Source: Methylobacterium goesingense
GTDB taxonomy: Bacteria > Pseudomonadota > Alphaproteobacteria > Rhizobiales > Beijerinckiaceae
Length of the DNA stretch: 52,689 bases
Assembly (NCBI RefSeq): GCF_022179225.1
Contig: NZ_BPQL01000155.1
Span: forward strand, 1-52,689
Reading direction: 5' to 3'
Below, piece by piece: positions 17,576 to 25,709 of the stretch; within the stretch, counting starts at the first letter, position 1; each line of letters starts with the position of its first letter. The notes under the pieces were generated by a model. That model ran no database searches. It was not told the DNA's origin and saw nothing but the letters and a program-made list of their open reading frames with translations. The translations under genes were made by a program, and so were the position numbers.

Positions 17576-17712
17576 CATGGGAAGACGATGAGAGGGTGGT
17601 GACCCGCGAGCCAGGAGACCTGCCGTCAGCCGTGGTCGCACGCGGAACGCATCTGGAGCCGACGGCGGTGCGCCTGACCCTGGCGGGGCGGTTCTAGGGC
17701 CCGCAGGCCCTG

Positions 17713-19293
17713 GTGGATCACGTTCACGTCAGTAATCCGAATATACCAGTCCTCCGACGCTCCGTACCGGAACTGCCCGGGCGGGTCCCCGTTACGACCC
17801 CGTCCGATGCAGGCGATGCGGAAGGTGGTGCGACGGTGGTTGTCGGGGTGGACAGGCATGAGCTTCGGCAGATCATCGCCGGCCTGAGCGAGGGCGTGAT
17901 CCTGGTCGAACCCGATCAGACCATCGCCTACGCCAACGCGGCGGCGCTCGCGATGCACGGGGCCGATTCCCTCGACGAACTCGGCGCCACCGTGGACGCC
18001 TACCGCGAGCGCTTCGCCCTGCGCTACCGCAACAACCGCGCCCCCGATCACTACCCGATCGAGCGGGTGGTCTCGGGCGAAACCTTCCACGATGTCGTGG
18101 TGGAGGTCACGCGTACCGATCAACCCGACGTCGCGTTCGTGCATTCCCTGCGGAGCCTCGTGGCGACCGACCGCGCGGGCCGCCCGAGCTGCCTGGCGCT
18201 CATCCTCAAGGACGTCTCCGAGCAGTTCGAGGCCGAGGAGCGCTTCGAGACGACCTTCAACGCCAACCCCGCGCCTGCGGTGATCTGCCGGCTCTCGGAT
18301 CTACGCCACGTCAAGGTCAATCTCGGCTTCCTGGAGATGACCGGCTACACCCGCGACGCCGTGATCGGGCGCAGCGTCTACGAGGTCGACGTGCTGGCCG
18401 GGGCCCGCAATCGCGAACTGGCGATCTCCCGTCTCAACGCGGGCGGCACCATCCCGCAGATGGAGGCCTGTCTCGACCTGCCGGAGGGCGGCTCGCGCTT
18501 CGTCATCGTCGCCGGGCAGCCGATGGAGCTCGGCGACGAGCCCTGCATGCTGTTCACCTTCGCCGACCTCGAACTGCGCCGGAAGGCCGAGACGGCGCTG
18601 CGCCAGAGCGAGGAGCGCTTCGCCAAGGCCTTCCGCCTCACCCCCGTGCCGACCCTGCTGGTGCGCGCGGAGGGCTTCACCGTCACGGGCGTCAACGAGG
18701 CCTTCTCCCGGGTCTTCGGTTACGGGGCCGATGCCGTCACGGGCCGCTCGCCGGCCGATCTCGATCTCTGGGTGCACGAGGCCGCGCGGACCCGCTTCGA
18801 GACGGCGGTGGCGCGCACGGGCTACGTCCTCGGCCTCGAGGTCTGCCTCCGGCACGAGGACGGGAACAACCTCGATTGCCTGGTCTCGGCCGAGCGGGTC
18901 GAGATCGGCGATGAGACCTTCGCGCTGCTGGTCCTGCAAGACATCACCGAGCGCAAACGCACGGAACGGGATCTGTTCGAGGCGATCGAGGCGGTGATGG
19001 CCGACACCTCCTGGTTCAGCCGTGGCCTGATCGAGAAGCTCGCCAACCTGCGCCAGCCGGGCGGCGAGCATGGGGACACGGTCTCGCCCAACATGACCGT
19101 GCGCGAGCGCCAGATCCTCGACCTGATCTGCGCCGGGCTCTCGGACGACACGATCGCGGGGCGCCTCAACCTGTCGAAGAACACCGTGCGCAACCACGCC
19201 GCCGCGCTCTACCGCAAACTCGACGTTCACAAGCGCTCGGAGGCCATCGTGTGGGGTCGCAACAACGGATTTCCCACCGGTTCGCCTGGGTAG
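17713..19293 (+). CDS. Triple-PAS LuxR-type response regulator
   Basis: The 526-residue protein carries three PAS-like domains, about residues 48-165 (LSEGVILVEPDQTIAYANAAAL), 175-285 (TTFNANPAPAVICRL) and 298-415 (AFRLTPVPTLLVRAEGFTV, ending in the PAC-type LLVLQDITERKRTERDL). The C-terminus is a LuxR/GerE helix-turn-helix (MTVRERQILDLICAGLSDDTIAGRLNLSKNTVRNHAAALYRKL, about 457-500). No kinase or receiver domain is present, so a cytoplasmic one-component sensor is inferred; the ligand or cofactor is not evident. GTG 17713 is the longest sensible start; the true start may be later but before residue 48. It precedes a CsbD stress cluster, which could be its target. Confidence 0.82.
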   Translation: MDHVHVSNPNIPVLRRSVPELPGRVPVTTPSDAGDAEGGATVVVGVDRHELRQIIAGLSEGVILVEPDQTIAYANAAALAMHGADSLDELGATVDAYRERFALRYRNNRAPDHYPIERVVSGETFHDVVVEVTRTDQPDVAFVHSLRSLVATDRAGRPSCLALILKDVSEQFEAEERFETTFNANPAPAVICRLSDLRHVKVNLGFLEMTGYTRDAVIGRSVYEVDVLAGARNRELAISRLNAGGTIPQMEACLDLPEGGSRFVIVAGQPMELGDEPCMLFTFADLELRRKAETALRQSEERFAKAFRLTPVPTLLVRAEGFTVTGVNEAFSRVFGYGADAVTGRSPADLDLWVHEAARTRFETAVARTGYVLGLEVCLRHEDGNNLDCLVSAERVEIGDETFALLVLQDITERKRTERDLFEAIEAVMADTSWFSRGLIEKLANLRQPGGEHGDTVSPNMTVRERQILDLICAGLSDDTIAGRLNLSKNTVRNHAAALYRKLDVHKRSEAIVWGRNNGFPTGSPG

Positions 19294-19525
19294 AAAAAAC
19301 CATCGACTAATACGTTTTTACTATTGATGTGGGCCCGTCGCGGACCACATCAGCCCTGAAACCGCGTGCCCACGATCATGCGGACCACGATCGGCAGCGG
19401 GGGGCGCGTCCACCCGGACGGCGCTCGGCAGACCTGTACGACCGGCGTCCTGAGACCCGGGACCATGCGCGTCCCGTCGGCATCACGTCCATCGGACCAG
19501 AACCCAACGGAAGAGGAAGAGAATC

Positions 19526-19855
19526 ATGGTGGATACGAATCGCATCACGGGCGCCGTCAAGGAACTCGGCGGCAAGGTGCAGGGCGCCGTGGGCGACCTC
19601 ACGGGCTCGAACCGGGACTCGTTCGAGGGCCGCGCCCGCGAGGCTCTGGGCACCGCCGAGAACGTGTACGGCCAGGCCAAGGACACCGTGCGGCATGCCG
19701 CCGACCAGGCCTACGACTATGCCGAGGACGCCTACGACCAGGGCCGTCGCTACCTGCGCGAGGGTCACGACCAATCCGCCGAATGGCCCCACGCCTCGCT
19801 GCTGGTGGCTGGCCTCGTCGGCTTCGGCCTCGGCCTCCTCGTCGCCAAGCTCTGA
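19526..19855 (+). CDS. CsbD-like protein with C-terminal membrane anchor
   Basis: This 109-residue protein opens with the CsbD motif (RITGAVKELGGKVQGAVGDLTGSNRDSFEGRAREALG), then an alanine- and tyrosine-rich amphipathic helix, and ends in one hydrophobic segment (SLLVAGLVGFGLGLLVAKL). The end resembles the ElaB/YqjD-type anchors of stress proteins. CsbD proteins are induced by general stress in many bacteria; the molecular role is unknown. AAGAGGAAGAG before the ATG is a strong ribosome site. The 232-base upstream spacer includes an AT-rich block (19291-19330) with an imperfect TAGAAAAAAC/GTTTTTACTA inverted repeat, probably the end of the PAS gene. Confidence 0.85.
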   Translation: MVDTNRITGAVKELGGKVQGAVGDLTGSNRDSFEGRAREALGTAENVYGQAKDTVRHAADQAYDYAEDAYDQGRRYLREGHDQSAEWPHASLLVAGLVGFGLGLLVAKL

Positions 19856-19896
19856 CGCTCGCGCATCAACCCTCTCGAAAACCGGAGTTTCTCAAC

Positions 19897-20814
19897 GTGG
19901 CTACCTCGTCCAGCATTCCCTCCGCATCCGTCCCCGCGGCCGACACCCGCACGGTGCTCCTGAACCAGGTCTCGTGGGGGGCGATCTTCGCGGGCGCCGT
20001 CACCGCGCTGGTGACACAGGTGATCCTGAACATGGTCGGCGTGGGGGTCGGCCTGTCGAGCGTCGGCCCGGTGGCCGCCGACAATCCGGCCGCTTCGACG
20101 CTGTCGCTGAGCGCGGGCGTCTGGTTCGTGGCCTCGGGCGTGGTGGCCTCGCTGGCCGGCGGGTTCATCGCGGGCCGGCTCTCGGGCAAGCCCGTCACGG
20201 GGGCGGCCGGCCTGCACGGCCTGGTCTCCTGGGCGGTGACGACCCTGGTGGTGCTCTACCTGCTCACCTCGGCGGCCGGCGGGCTGATTGGGGGCGCGTT
20301 CTCGGGCGTGACCAGCACGCTCGGCGGGGCCGGCTCGCTCGTGGGCGGCACCGTGCAGACGGCGGCCCAGGCCGCGGCGCCCTCGCTGTCCAAGATCAGC
20401 AACCCGCTCGACGGCATCGAGCAGTCGGTGCGCAACCAGGCCGCCGGCCAGGACCCGCAGGCGGCCAAGGACGCCGCCGTGGCGGCCATCCGCGCCCTGT
20501 TCACGGGTGACCCGGCCCAGAAGGCCCAGGCCGAGAGCCGCGCGGCCGACACGCTGGCCAAGGCCCAGGGCATCCCGGTCGACCAGGCAAAGGCGCAGAT
20601 CCAGGACTACCGCAAGCAGTACGACGAGACCGTCGCGGCGGCCAAGCAGAAGGCCGAGGCCGCGGCCGTGGTGGCCAAGTCCGCCGCCACGCAGGGCGCG
20701 TTCTACGGCGCGCTCGCGCTGATCCTGGGCGCACTGGCGGGTTTCCTGGGCGGCCGCTTCGGCGCCCCCAAGCTCCACACCCTGGCCGACGGCTACGCGG
20801 CCCGCCGCGCCTGA
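19897..20814 (+). CDS. Polytopic membrane protein between CsbD genes
   Basis: The 305-residue protein starts at GTG 19897 with CGGAG nine bases upstream. Three N-terminal membrane segments (VSWGAIFAGAVTALVTQVILNMVGVGVGL; VWFVASGVVASLAGGFIAGRL; LHGLVSWAVTTLVVLYLLTSAAGGLIGGAFSG) form a small glycine-rich module. A long Ala/Gln-rich helical region follows (about 145-265, coiled-coil-like, with AQAESRAADTLAKAQGIPVD), then a last membrane segment (GAFYGALALILGALAGFLGGRFG). I recall homologues labelled PhnA-like in Rhizobiales, but no phosphonate function is supported by the sequence. It is sandwiched between two CsbD genes, suggesting an envelope-stress role. Confidence 0.75.
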   Translation: MATSSSIPSASVPAADTRTVLLNQVSWGAIFAGAVTALVTQVILNMVGVGVGLSSVGPVAADNPAASTLSLSAGVWFVASGVVASLAGGFIAGRLSGKPVTGAAGLHGLVSWAVTTLVVLYLLTSAAGGLIGGAFSGVTSTLGGAGSLVGGTVQTAAQAAAPSLSKISNPLDGIEQSVRNQAAGQDPQAAKDAAVAAIRALFTGDPAQKAQAESRAADTLAKAQGIPVDQAKAQIQDYRKQYDETVAAAKQKAEAAAVVAKSAATQGAFYGALALILGALAGFLGGRFGAPKLHTLADGYAARRA

Positions 20815-20837
20815 TCCACCAGAACCAACCCGCGAAC

Positions 20838-20864
20838 CCCGGCCGGTCCCCGCGACCGGCCGGG
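20838..20864. terminator. Hairpin after the membrane protein gene
   Basis: CCCGGCCGGT (20838-20847) and ACCGGCCGGG (20855-20864) form a 10-base-pair GC-rich stem around a 7-base loop, 23 bases after the stop. It probably ends or attenuates transcription before the second CsbD gene. Confidence 0.6.
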
Positions 20865-20925
20865 TCTCGCATCCTCCCCATTCCCCCGCGAACCTACCCC
20901 GCACATAACCCGAAGGAGACACCTC

Positions 20926-21129
20926 ATGAGCAGCACCACCGACAAGCTGAAGGGCCTGGCCAACGAGGCGGCCGGCAACATCAAGCAGGCCACCGGCAAG
21001 GTCACGGGCAACGACCAACTGATCGTCGAAGGCAAGGCCCAGGAACTCAAGGGCGAGGCCCAGCGCACCGTCGGCGAGGTCAAGGACGGCGCTGCCGCGC
21101 TCGCCGACAAGATCACCGGAAAACACTGA
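20926..21129 (+). CDS. CsbD family stress protein
   Basis: A 67-residue protein of the classical CsbD type: TDKLKGLANEAAGNIKQATGKVTGNDQLIVEGKAQELKGEAQ, an amphipathic, charged, Gly/Ala-rich sequence covering the whole domain. It is preceded by GAAGGAGA, an excellent ribosome site seven bases before ATG. Such proteins are abundant under stress in many Proteobacteria and are thought to be largely disordered or helical; the biochemical role is not established. It is the second CsbD gene within 1.5 kb, without the membrane tail of the first. Confidence 0.92.
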   Translation: MSSTTDKLKGLANEAAGNIKQATGKVTGNDQLIVEGKAQELKGEAQRTVGEVKDGAAALADKITGKH

Positions 21130-21215
21130 TCGCGACGGGTCCCGCCGTGCCGCCTTCATGGGCGGCCGGCGGTCTCGGCCGCCACCGGGCGCAAATTCCG
21201 AGGAGCCCCTGACCG

Positions 21216-22625
21216 ATGCGGTTCCCGAAGCTCCTCCTACGCCCGGAACTCGTCTTCCTGCTGCTGGCGGTAATCCTCGGCGCCGGGGCCGGCGCGGCCT
21301 ACTGGGTCTCGCGGGCCACGGTACTGACGGTGGCGGTGGCCCCCCGCGACGGCACCGAGCCGGCGCTGATCCAGGCCTACGCGGATGCCTTGGCGAAACG
21401 CCATAAGGAGATCCGCCTCAAGGTCCTGGCCCTCGACGACGTGCGCGATAGCGCCGCCGCCCTCCAGGACGGCCGGGCCGACCTCGCGGTGGTGCGCCCG
21501 GACGTCGACCTGCCCGACAACGGCCTGACCCTGGCAATCCTGCGCGACCAGGCCATGATCATCGCCTCGCCCGAGGCGTCCGGGCTGACCCGGTTTCCGA
21601 GCCTCGACCGCAAGCGCCTCGCCATCCTCGCCCATCGCGACGCGGATCAGGCCCTGATCCGGGCGATGGTCGAGCATTACGGCCTCACCCTCCTCGACCG
21701 GGAGCCCGAGGGTGCCGTGCCGCCGCGCCACGTCGTCCTCGTGGAGATGGCGGAAGCCGATCTCGCAGCCGCCTTCACGGCCAAGCGCATCGACGCCGTC
21801 GTCTCGGTGATCGCCCCGACGGCGCCGACCGCCCAGCGCATCGTCGGGATCGTCCAGGGGGTCAGCAAGAACCGGAAGGTCGCCTTCGTGGATGTCGAGA
21901 ACGTCGACGCCATCATCGCGCGCATGCCCCGGCTCCAATCCGTGACGATGCCGGCCGAGACTTTCGGCGGAAGCCCCAAGGTGCCGGCCGAGGACGTCCA
22001 CACCGTGGGGGCCTCCTACCGCCTGATGGCGCGCACCAGCCTCTCCCGCTCGGTGGCGGCGGACGTGACCCAGCACTTGTTCGAGATGCGCAGCGGGATG
22101 GCCAACACCACCCCCGCCGCCGACTACATGCAGGCTCCGAAATACGAGAGCACCGCCGAGGCCACCAGCGCCCGGCTTCCCATCCATCCCGGGGCCGTCG
22201 ACTTCTTCGAGCGCGAGCAGCAGGGTTTCATCGAGCGCTACGAGACCTGGATCTACCTCGTGGCCTTCCTGGGCGGCGGCATCGGCTCGGCGGTGGCCTG
22301 GGTCGGTCAGCGCCTGTCGCGCCTGCGCCGCGAGCGCGTCGAGGAGGCCACCGACCGTCTGCTTGCGATCCGCCAGGAGGCGCAGGACAGCACCGACGCG
22401 CCGCGCCTGGAACAACTCGCCCGCGAGATCGACGATCTCGCCGGAGACATCGCCAAGCACGCCCTCGAACGCCCGACCGAGGCCCGGACCATGTCGGCGG
22501 CCGCCATCGCCATCGACGCGGCCCGCTCCACGGTCAAGCGAACCATCGCGGCCAGCCAGTATGCCGCCGAGTCGAGCGACCTGGCCGGCCGCACCACATC
22601 GACGGAAGCCGCCGCAGCGCCCTGA
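21216..22625 (+). CDS. TAXI-family solute-binding protein, membrane-anchored
   Basis: This 469-residue protein has an N-terminal uncleaved-looking membrane segment (LVFLLLAVILGAGAGAAYWVS, about 13-33), then a TAXI-type TRAP binding fold (about 37-310: LTVAVAPRDGTEPALIQAYADAL; DGRADLAVVRPDVDLP; LARLL-like helices; HPGAVDFFERE at about 325). A second membrane helix (YETWIYLVAFLGGGIGSAVAWVG, about 342-364) is followed by a charged coiled-coil cytoplasmic tail. The last blocks match full-length TAXI proteins that carry a C-terminal transmembrane region. No TRAP permease (DctQM-type) gene is near, so it may act as a sensor or use a distant partner. GAGGAG precedes the ATG. Confidence 0.82.
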   Translation: MRFPKLLLRPELVFLLLAVILGAGAGAAYWVSRATVLTVAVAPRDGTEPALIQAYADALAKRHKEIRLKVLALDDVRDSAAALQDGRADLAVVRPDVDLPDNGLTLAILRDQAMIIASPEASGLTRFPSLDRKRLAILAHRDADQALIRAMVEHYGLTLLDREPEGAVPPRHVVLVEMAEADLAAAFTAKRIDAVVSVIAPTAPTAQRIVGIVQGVSKNRKVAFVDVENVDAIIARMPRLQSVTMPAETFGGSPKVPAEDVHTVGASYRLMARTSLSRSVAADVTQHLFEMRSGMANTTPAADYMQAPKYESTAEATSARLPIHPGAVDFFEREQQGFIERYETWIYLVAFLGGGIGSAVAWVGQRLSRLRRERVEEATDRLLAIRQEAQDSTDAPRLEQLAREIDDLAGDIAKHALERPTEARTMSAAAIAIDAARSTVKRTIAASQYAAESSDLAGRTTSTEAAAAP

Positions 22626-22685
22626 CGGCAAGACCCCGGGCAGGAGCCCGTCCGGATCGTCCCCCCGGAACGGACGTCGCGATCG

Positions 22686-23756
22686 TCAGGGCTCGTGCCG
22701 GTCCGTCCCCGGGGCCGCCCGCATCAGGTCCTCGTAATAGCCCTCCAGGCCCAGCCCGTTCTGGGCCGAGAGCCGGTGAGCGGCCCGGTACAAGATCGAC
22801 CGCACGGCGCCGACCCGCTCGGCCGTCGAGGCGGCCAGGATGGCGTCGATCTCGCCCGTGGTCTCCCGCAGGTGCCAGGCGGTGTTCTGCAGGACCGTGC
22901 CGCCGATCTCCGCCGCGCATTGCGAGAAGAAGCTCAACACGGGTGCGATGATCCGGCGCGAGCGCGACAGCAGGATGAGGTCGACGGCGGCGCGCTGGTT
23001 GTCGGTGAGGGTCATCCCCGCGCAGGAGGCCACCCGCTCGGGCCCGTAGCGTGCGACGAACCGCTCGACGACGCCGTCGTCCTCGGTGCAGACGACGATG
23101 CCGCCCGCATCGGGGCCGGCCGCGTCGATCGCTTCGAAATACGCCTGCAGGGGCGTGTAGCGCTGCAGGATCTGGGTCATGCCGTCGCTGGCAAGATCGT
23201 CGAGGTCGTAGGCGAACAGCATCTCGAGGATGTCGCCCCGCCGGACATGGACCGACAGGCAGCGGCCGAGTTGGAAGCGCCCGTCGAGCTCCGCGATGGC
23301 TGCGGCGACGGCCGGACTCCAGTTGATCGTCGCGGCGATGCGGGACACGCCCGCCTTCCGCGCGGGGTCCCGCTCCATGAAGTCGAACAGCGGACCCGGG
23401 AAGTCGTAATTGACGCCCCGGCCCATCATGGCGATCTGCGCGACCTCGCCGCGCGACAGGCCGGAGAGCTCGTCCCGGTTGTAGTACAGGCTGAACAGCT
23501 CGGTGCTGACGACTTCCTCGTGGGGGACGATTACCCCGTGCGCGCCGTCCGCCGGGTCGCGGAAGAGGTGCAGGCTGGCGAAGATCTCGGGCAGGTGCCG
23601 AGGGTGCATCAGGGGCGTGTCGCGCACCAGGAACGGCCACCCCAGGGGCGTCCAGATCACACCCATCGGAACGCCGACCTGCTCCGACAGCATCCGCGCG
23701 TAGATCGCCGACAGGATGCGGGTTCCGAGGCCGTCGCTACGCTGAGAATAGATCAT
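22686..23756 (-). CDS. Fucosyltransferase-like glycosyltransferase
   Basis: The 356-residue protein starts at ATG 23756 (MIYSQRSDGLGTRILSAIYAR). The HVRRGD motif at residues 170-175 and the later LILLSRSRRIIAPVLSFFSQCAAEIGG resemble motifs I and III of the GT-B fucosyltransferase superfamily (GT11, NodZ/FUT8 and O-fucosyltransferase relatives). The early SDGLGTRILS stretch also fits donor-sugar-binding loops of that group. No signal peptide is visible, so a cytoplasmic enzyme is expected. Sugar and acceptor are unknown. It lies 80 bases downstream of a metal-chelate ABC transporter gene, in the same orientation and possibly the same transcript, but no other polysaccharide gene is nearby. Confidence 0.6.
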   Translation of the reverse strand: MIYSQRSDGLGTRILSAIYARMLSEQVGVPMGVIWTPLGWPFLVRDTPLMHPRHLPEIFASLHLFRDPADGAHGVIVPHEEVVSTELFSLYYNRDELSGLSRGEVAQIAMMGRGVNYDFPGPLFDFMERDPARKAGVSRIAATINWSPAVAAAIAELDGRFQLGRCLSVHVRRGDILEMLFAYDLDDLASDGMTQILQRYTPLQAYFEAIDAAGPDAGGIVVCTEDDGVVERFVARYGPERVASCAGMTLTDNQRAAVDLILLSRSRRIIAPVLSFFSQCAAEIGGTVLQNTAWHLRETTGEIDAILAASTAERVGAVRSILYRAAHRLSAQNGLGLEGYYEDLMRAAPGTDRHEP

Positions 23757-23836
23757 CGTCCCATCGGTTTCGCGCGGAATGCCGCCGGGGAATGCCGCCG
23801 GGGACGGCGACAGATGGCACCTCGGACACGGCCAGG

Positions 23837-24610
23837 CTAGTCCGGCAGGAGCGGAGCGCAGACGGATTGGCGGAACCCCGGCAGCGGCACCACCGCGACG
23901 GCGACCCCGTAGATCCGGGCGAGACTCTCCGGCGTGATCGTCGCGGCCGGATCGCCCAGGGCCAGGAGGCGGCCCTCGTGCAGGAGCGCCACCCGGTCGG
24001 CGCAGAGGAAGGCGTGGTCCGGGTCGTGCGTCGAGAGGATGACCGCGATGCCCAGCCGCGACAGGCGCCGAACCTGGGCCAGCACGCGGGTCTGGTTGCC
24101 GAAATCGAGGCTGGCGGTGGGCTCGTCCATGACGAGGAGACCGGGCTCGCCGGCCAGCGCCCGGGCGATCAGCACCATCTGGCGCTCGCCACCGCTGATC
24201 TCCGTATAGGTGCGCTCCGCCAAGTGGGCGATCTCCAGGCTCGCCAGCGCCCGGGCGGCGATCGCGCGGTCCGCCGGACCGGGACTCGCGAAAGGCCCGA
24301 GCCGGCTGGCGCGCCCCATCAGGACGACGTCCGAGACCCGGAACGGGAAGGTCGCCCCCTGCGCCTGGGGCACGTAGCCGAGGCGCGCCGCCAACCGGCG
24401 GCGGGACCAGCGGGCGACGTCCTCGCCGTCGAGGCGGATCGCGCCGGCGAGCGGCGGCAGCAGGCCCAGCAGGGTCTTGAACAGGGTGGTCTTGCCGCCC
24501 CCGTTCGGACCGAGGAGGCAGAGCACCTCGCCGGCCCGCACGGTGAGGTCGAGGCCGGCGCCGACGCGGCGGCGGCCGTAGCCGAAGGCGAGACCCGAAA
24601 CCTCGAGCAT
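23837..24610 (-). CDS. Iron-chelate/cobalamin-type ABC transporter ATPase
   Basis: This 257-residue ATPase has Walker A GPNGGGKTT (35-43), a Q-loop in LGYVPQAQG, the signature ISGGERQMVLIARAL, Walker B LLVMDEPTASLD and the switch His in LSTHDPDHAF. It belongs to the FecE/BtuD-type subfamily serving FecCD permeases. The neighbouring permease and binding protein lie immediately upstream in the same operon (16-base gap). It powers uptake of a metal complex across the inner membrane. The substrate (ferric siderophore, heme, cobalamin or molybdate/tungstate) cannot be decided from the ATPase. Confidence 0.94.
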   Translation of the reverse strand: MLEVSGLAFGYGRRRVGAGLDLTVRAGEVLCLLGPNGGGKTTLFKTLLGLLPPLAGAIRLDGEDVARWSRRRLAARLGYVPQAQGATFPFRVSDVVLMGRASRLGPFASPGPADRAIAARALASLEIAHLAERTYTEISGGERQMVLIARALAGEPGLLVMDEPTASLDFGNQTRVLAQVRRLSRLGIAVILSTHDPDHAFLCADRVALLHEGRLLALGDPAATITPESLARIYGVAVAVVPLPGFRQSVCAPLLPD

Positions 24611-24626
24611 CAGGAGACATCCCGCA

Positions 24627-25709
24627 TCAGACCCAGCCCCGCTTGCCGCTGGCCAGCAGCCAGAGGAAGAAGGGCGCGCCGATGAGCGCGGTGAGGATGC
24701 CCAGCGGCACCTCGATGGGGGCGATGGTGCGGGCCACGAGGTCGACGGCGAGGAGGTAGCCCGCCCCGAGGATCAGGGAGGCCGGCAGCAGGCGCCGGAA
24801 GTCCGGGCCCACCAGCAGGCGGGCCACGTGCGGCACCAGGAGGCCGATCCAGCCGATCACCCCCGTCACCGAGACGGCGGCGGCAGTGACCAGGGTCGCG
24901 GCCGCGATCAGCACCGGGCGCAGGGCGCGGGTCTCGACGCCGAGCGCCCGGGCCTCCTCCTCGCCGAGACTCATCAGGTTCATGCGCCAGCGCAGGAGCA
25001 CCAGGGGCACGAGGCCGAGGAGGATGGCCGGCAGGATGGCGGCGACGTCCCCGAGGCTGGCCGAGGCGAGGCTGCCCAGCAGCCAGTAGGTGATCGCCGG
25101 GAGCTGGTTGTAGGGGTCGGCCAGCACCTTGAGGAGCGAGATGGCCGAGCCCAGCACCGCGCCGATGGCGACGCCCGCGAGGACGAGGGTCAGGACCGGA
25201 TCGTGCCGCCGCACCGCCGCGCCCACGGCGTAGACCGCGGCCACCGCCCCGAGCCCGCCCGCGAAGGCGAGGCCCTGGATGGCCGCCACCGGCAGGGCGA
25301 GGAAGATGCCCAGCACCGCCCCGAGGCTGGCACCCGCCGAGACGCCGAGGATGTCCGGCGAGACCAGGGGGTTGCGGAACAGGCCCTGGTAGGTCGCCCC
25401 CGCCGCCGCGAGGCCCGCCCCCACCACCAGGGCGGCGAGGATCCGGGGCAGGCGCACCTGCAGGACGACGATCTGCATGGCCGGCTCGGCCCGCACCGGC
25501 AGACCGAAGAGCTTTCCGGCGAGGATTCCGAACACGTCGCCGACGGGCACGGAGTAGCGCCCCGTGGCGAGCGCCAGCACGACCAGGGCGAGGAGTCCCA
25601 GAATCGGGAGCAGGACCGGGAGCACCGCCGACAGCCGGTGCCCGCTCCGCGTGTCAGCGACATCCGGCGGTGGGCCAAGCGCCGGAACGGCTTCGCGCTC
25701 CGGCGTCAC
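24627..25709 (-). CDS. FecCD-family ABC transporter permease
   Basis: A 360-residue membrane protein with about ten helices and the FecCD signatures VLQVRLPRILAALVVGAGLAAAGATYQGLFRNPLVSPDILGVSAGASLGAVLG and, later, TGVIGWIGLLVPHVARLLVGPDFRRLLP. The start GTG 25709 overlaps the stop of the binding-protein gene (GTGA), showing coupling. FecCD permeases move siderophores, heme, cobalamin and some oxyanions. A single permease gene implies a homodimer. The N-terminus before the first helix contains an Asp/Arg-rich stretch of about 25 residues with no clear role. Confidence 0.94.
   Translation of the reverse strand: MTPEREAVPALGPPPDVADTRSGHRLSAVLPVLLPILGLLALVVLALATGRYSVPVGDVFGILAGKLFGLPVRAEPAMQIVVLQVRLPRILAALVVGAGLAAAGATYQGLFRNPLVSPDILGVSAGASLGAVLGIFLALPVAAIQGLAFAGGLGAVAAVYAVGAAVRRHDPVLTLVLAGVAIGAVLGSAISLLKVLADPYNQLPAITYWLLGSLASASLGDVAAILPAILLGLVPLVLLRWRMNLMSLGEEEARALGVETRALRPVLIAAATLVTAAAVSVTGVIGWIGLLVPHVARLLVGPDFRRLLPASLILGAGYLLAVDLVARTIAPIEVPLGILTALIGAPFFLWLLASGKRGWV

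Noticed and set aside
17644..17669. GGAAC-N17-CGGT as a stress promoter before the PAS gene
   Set aside because: The second half (CGGT) does not match the cGTT consensus well enough.
19291..19330. AT-rich block as a confident promoter of the first CsbD gene
   Set aside because: It begins at the PAS gene's end and lies nearly 200 bases from the CsbD start; the imperfect inverted repeat fits a terminator at least as well.
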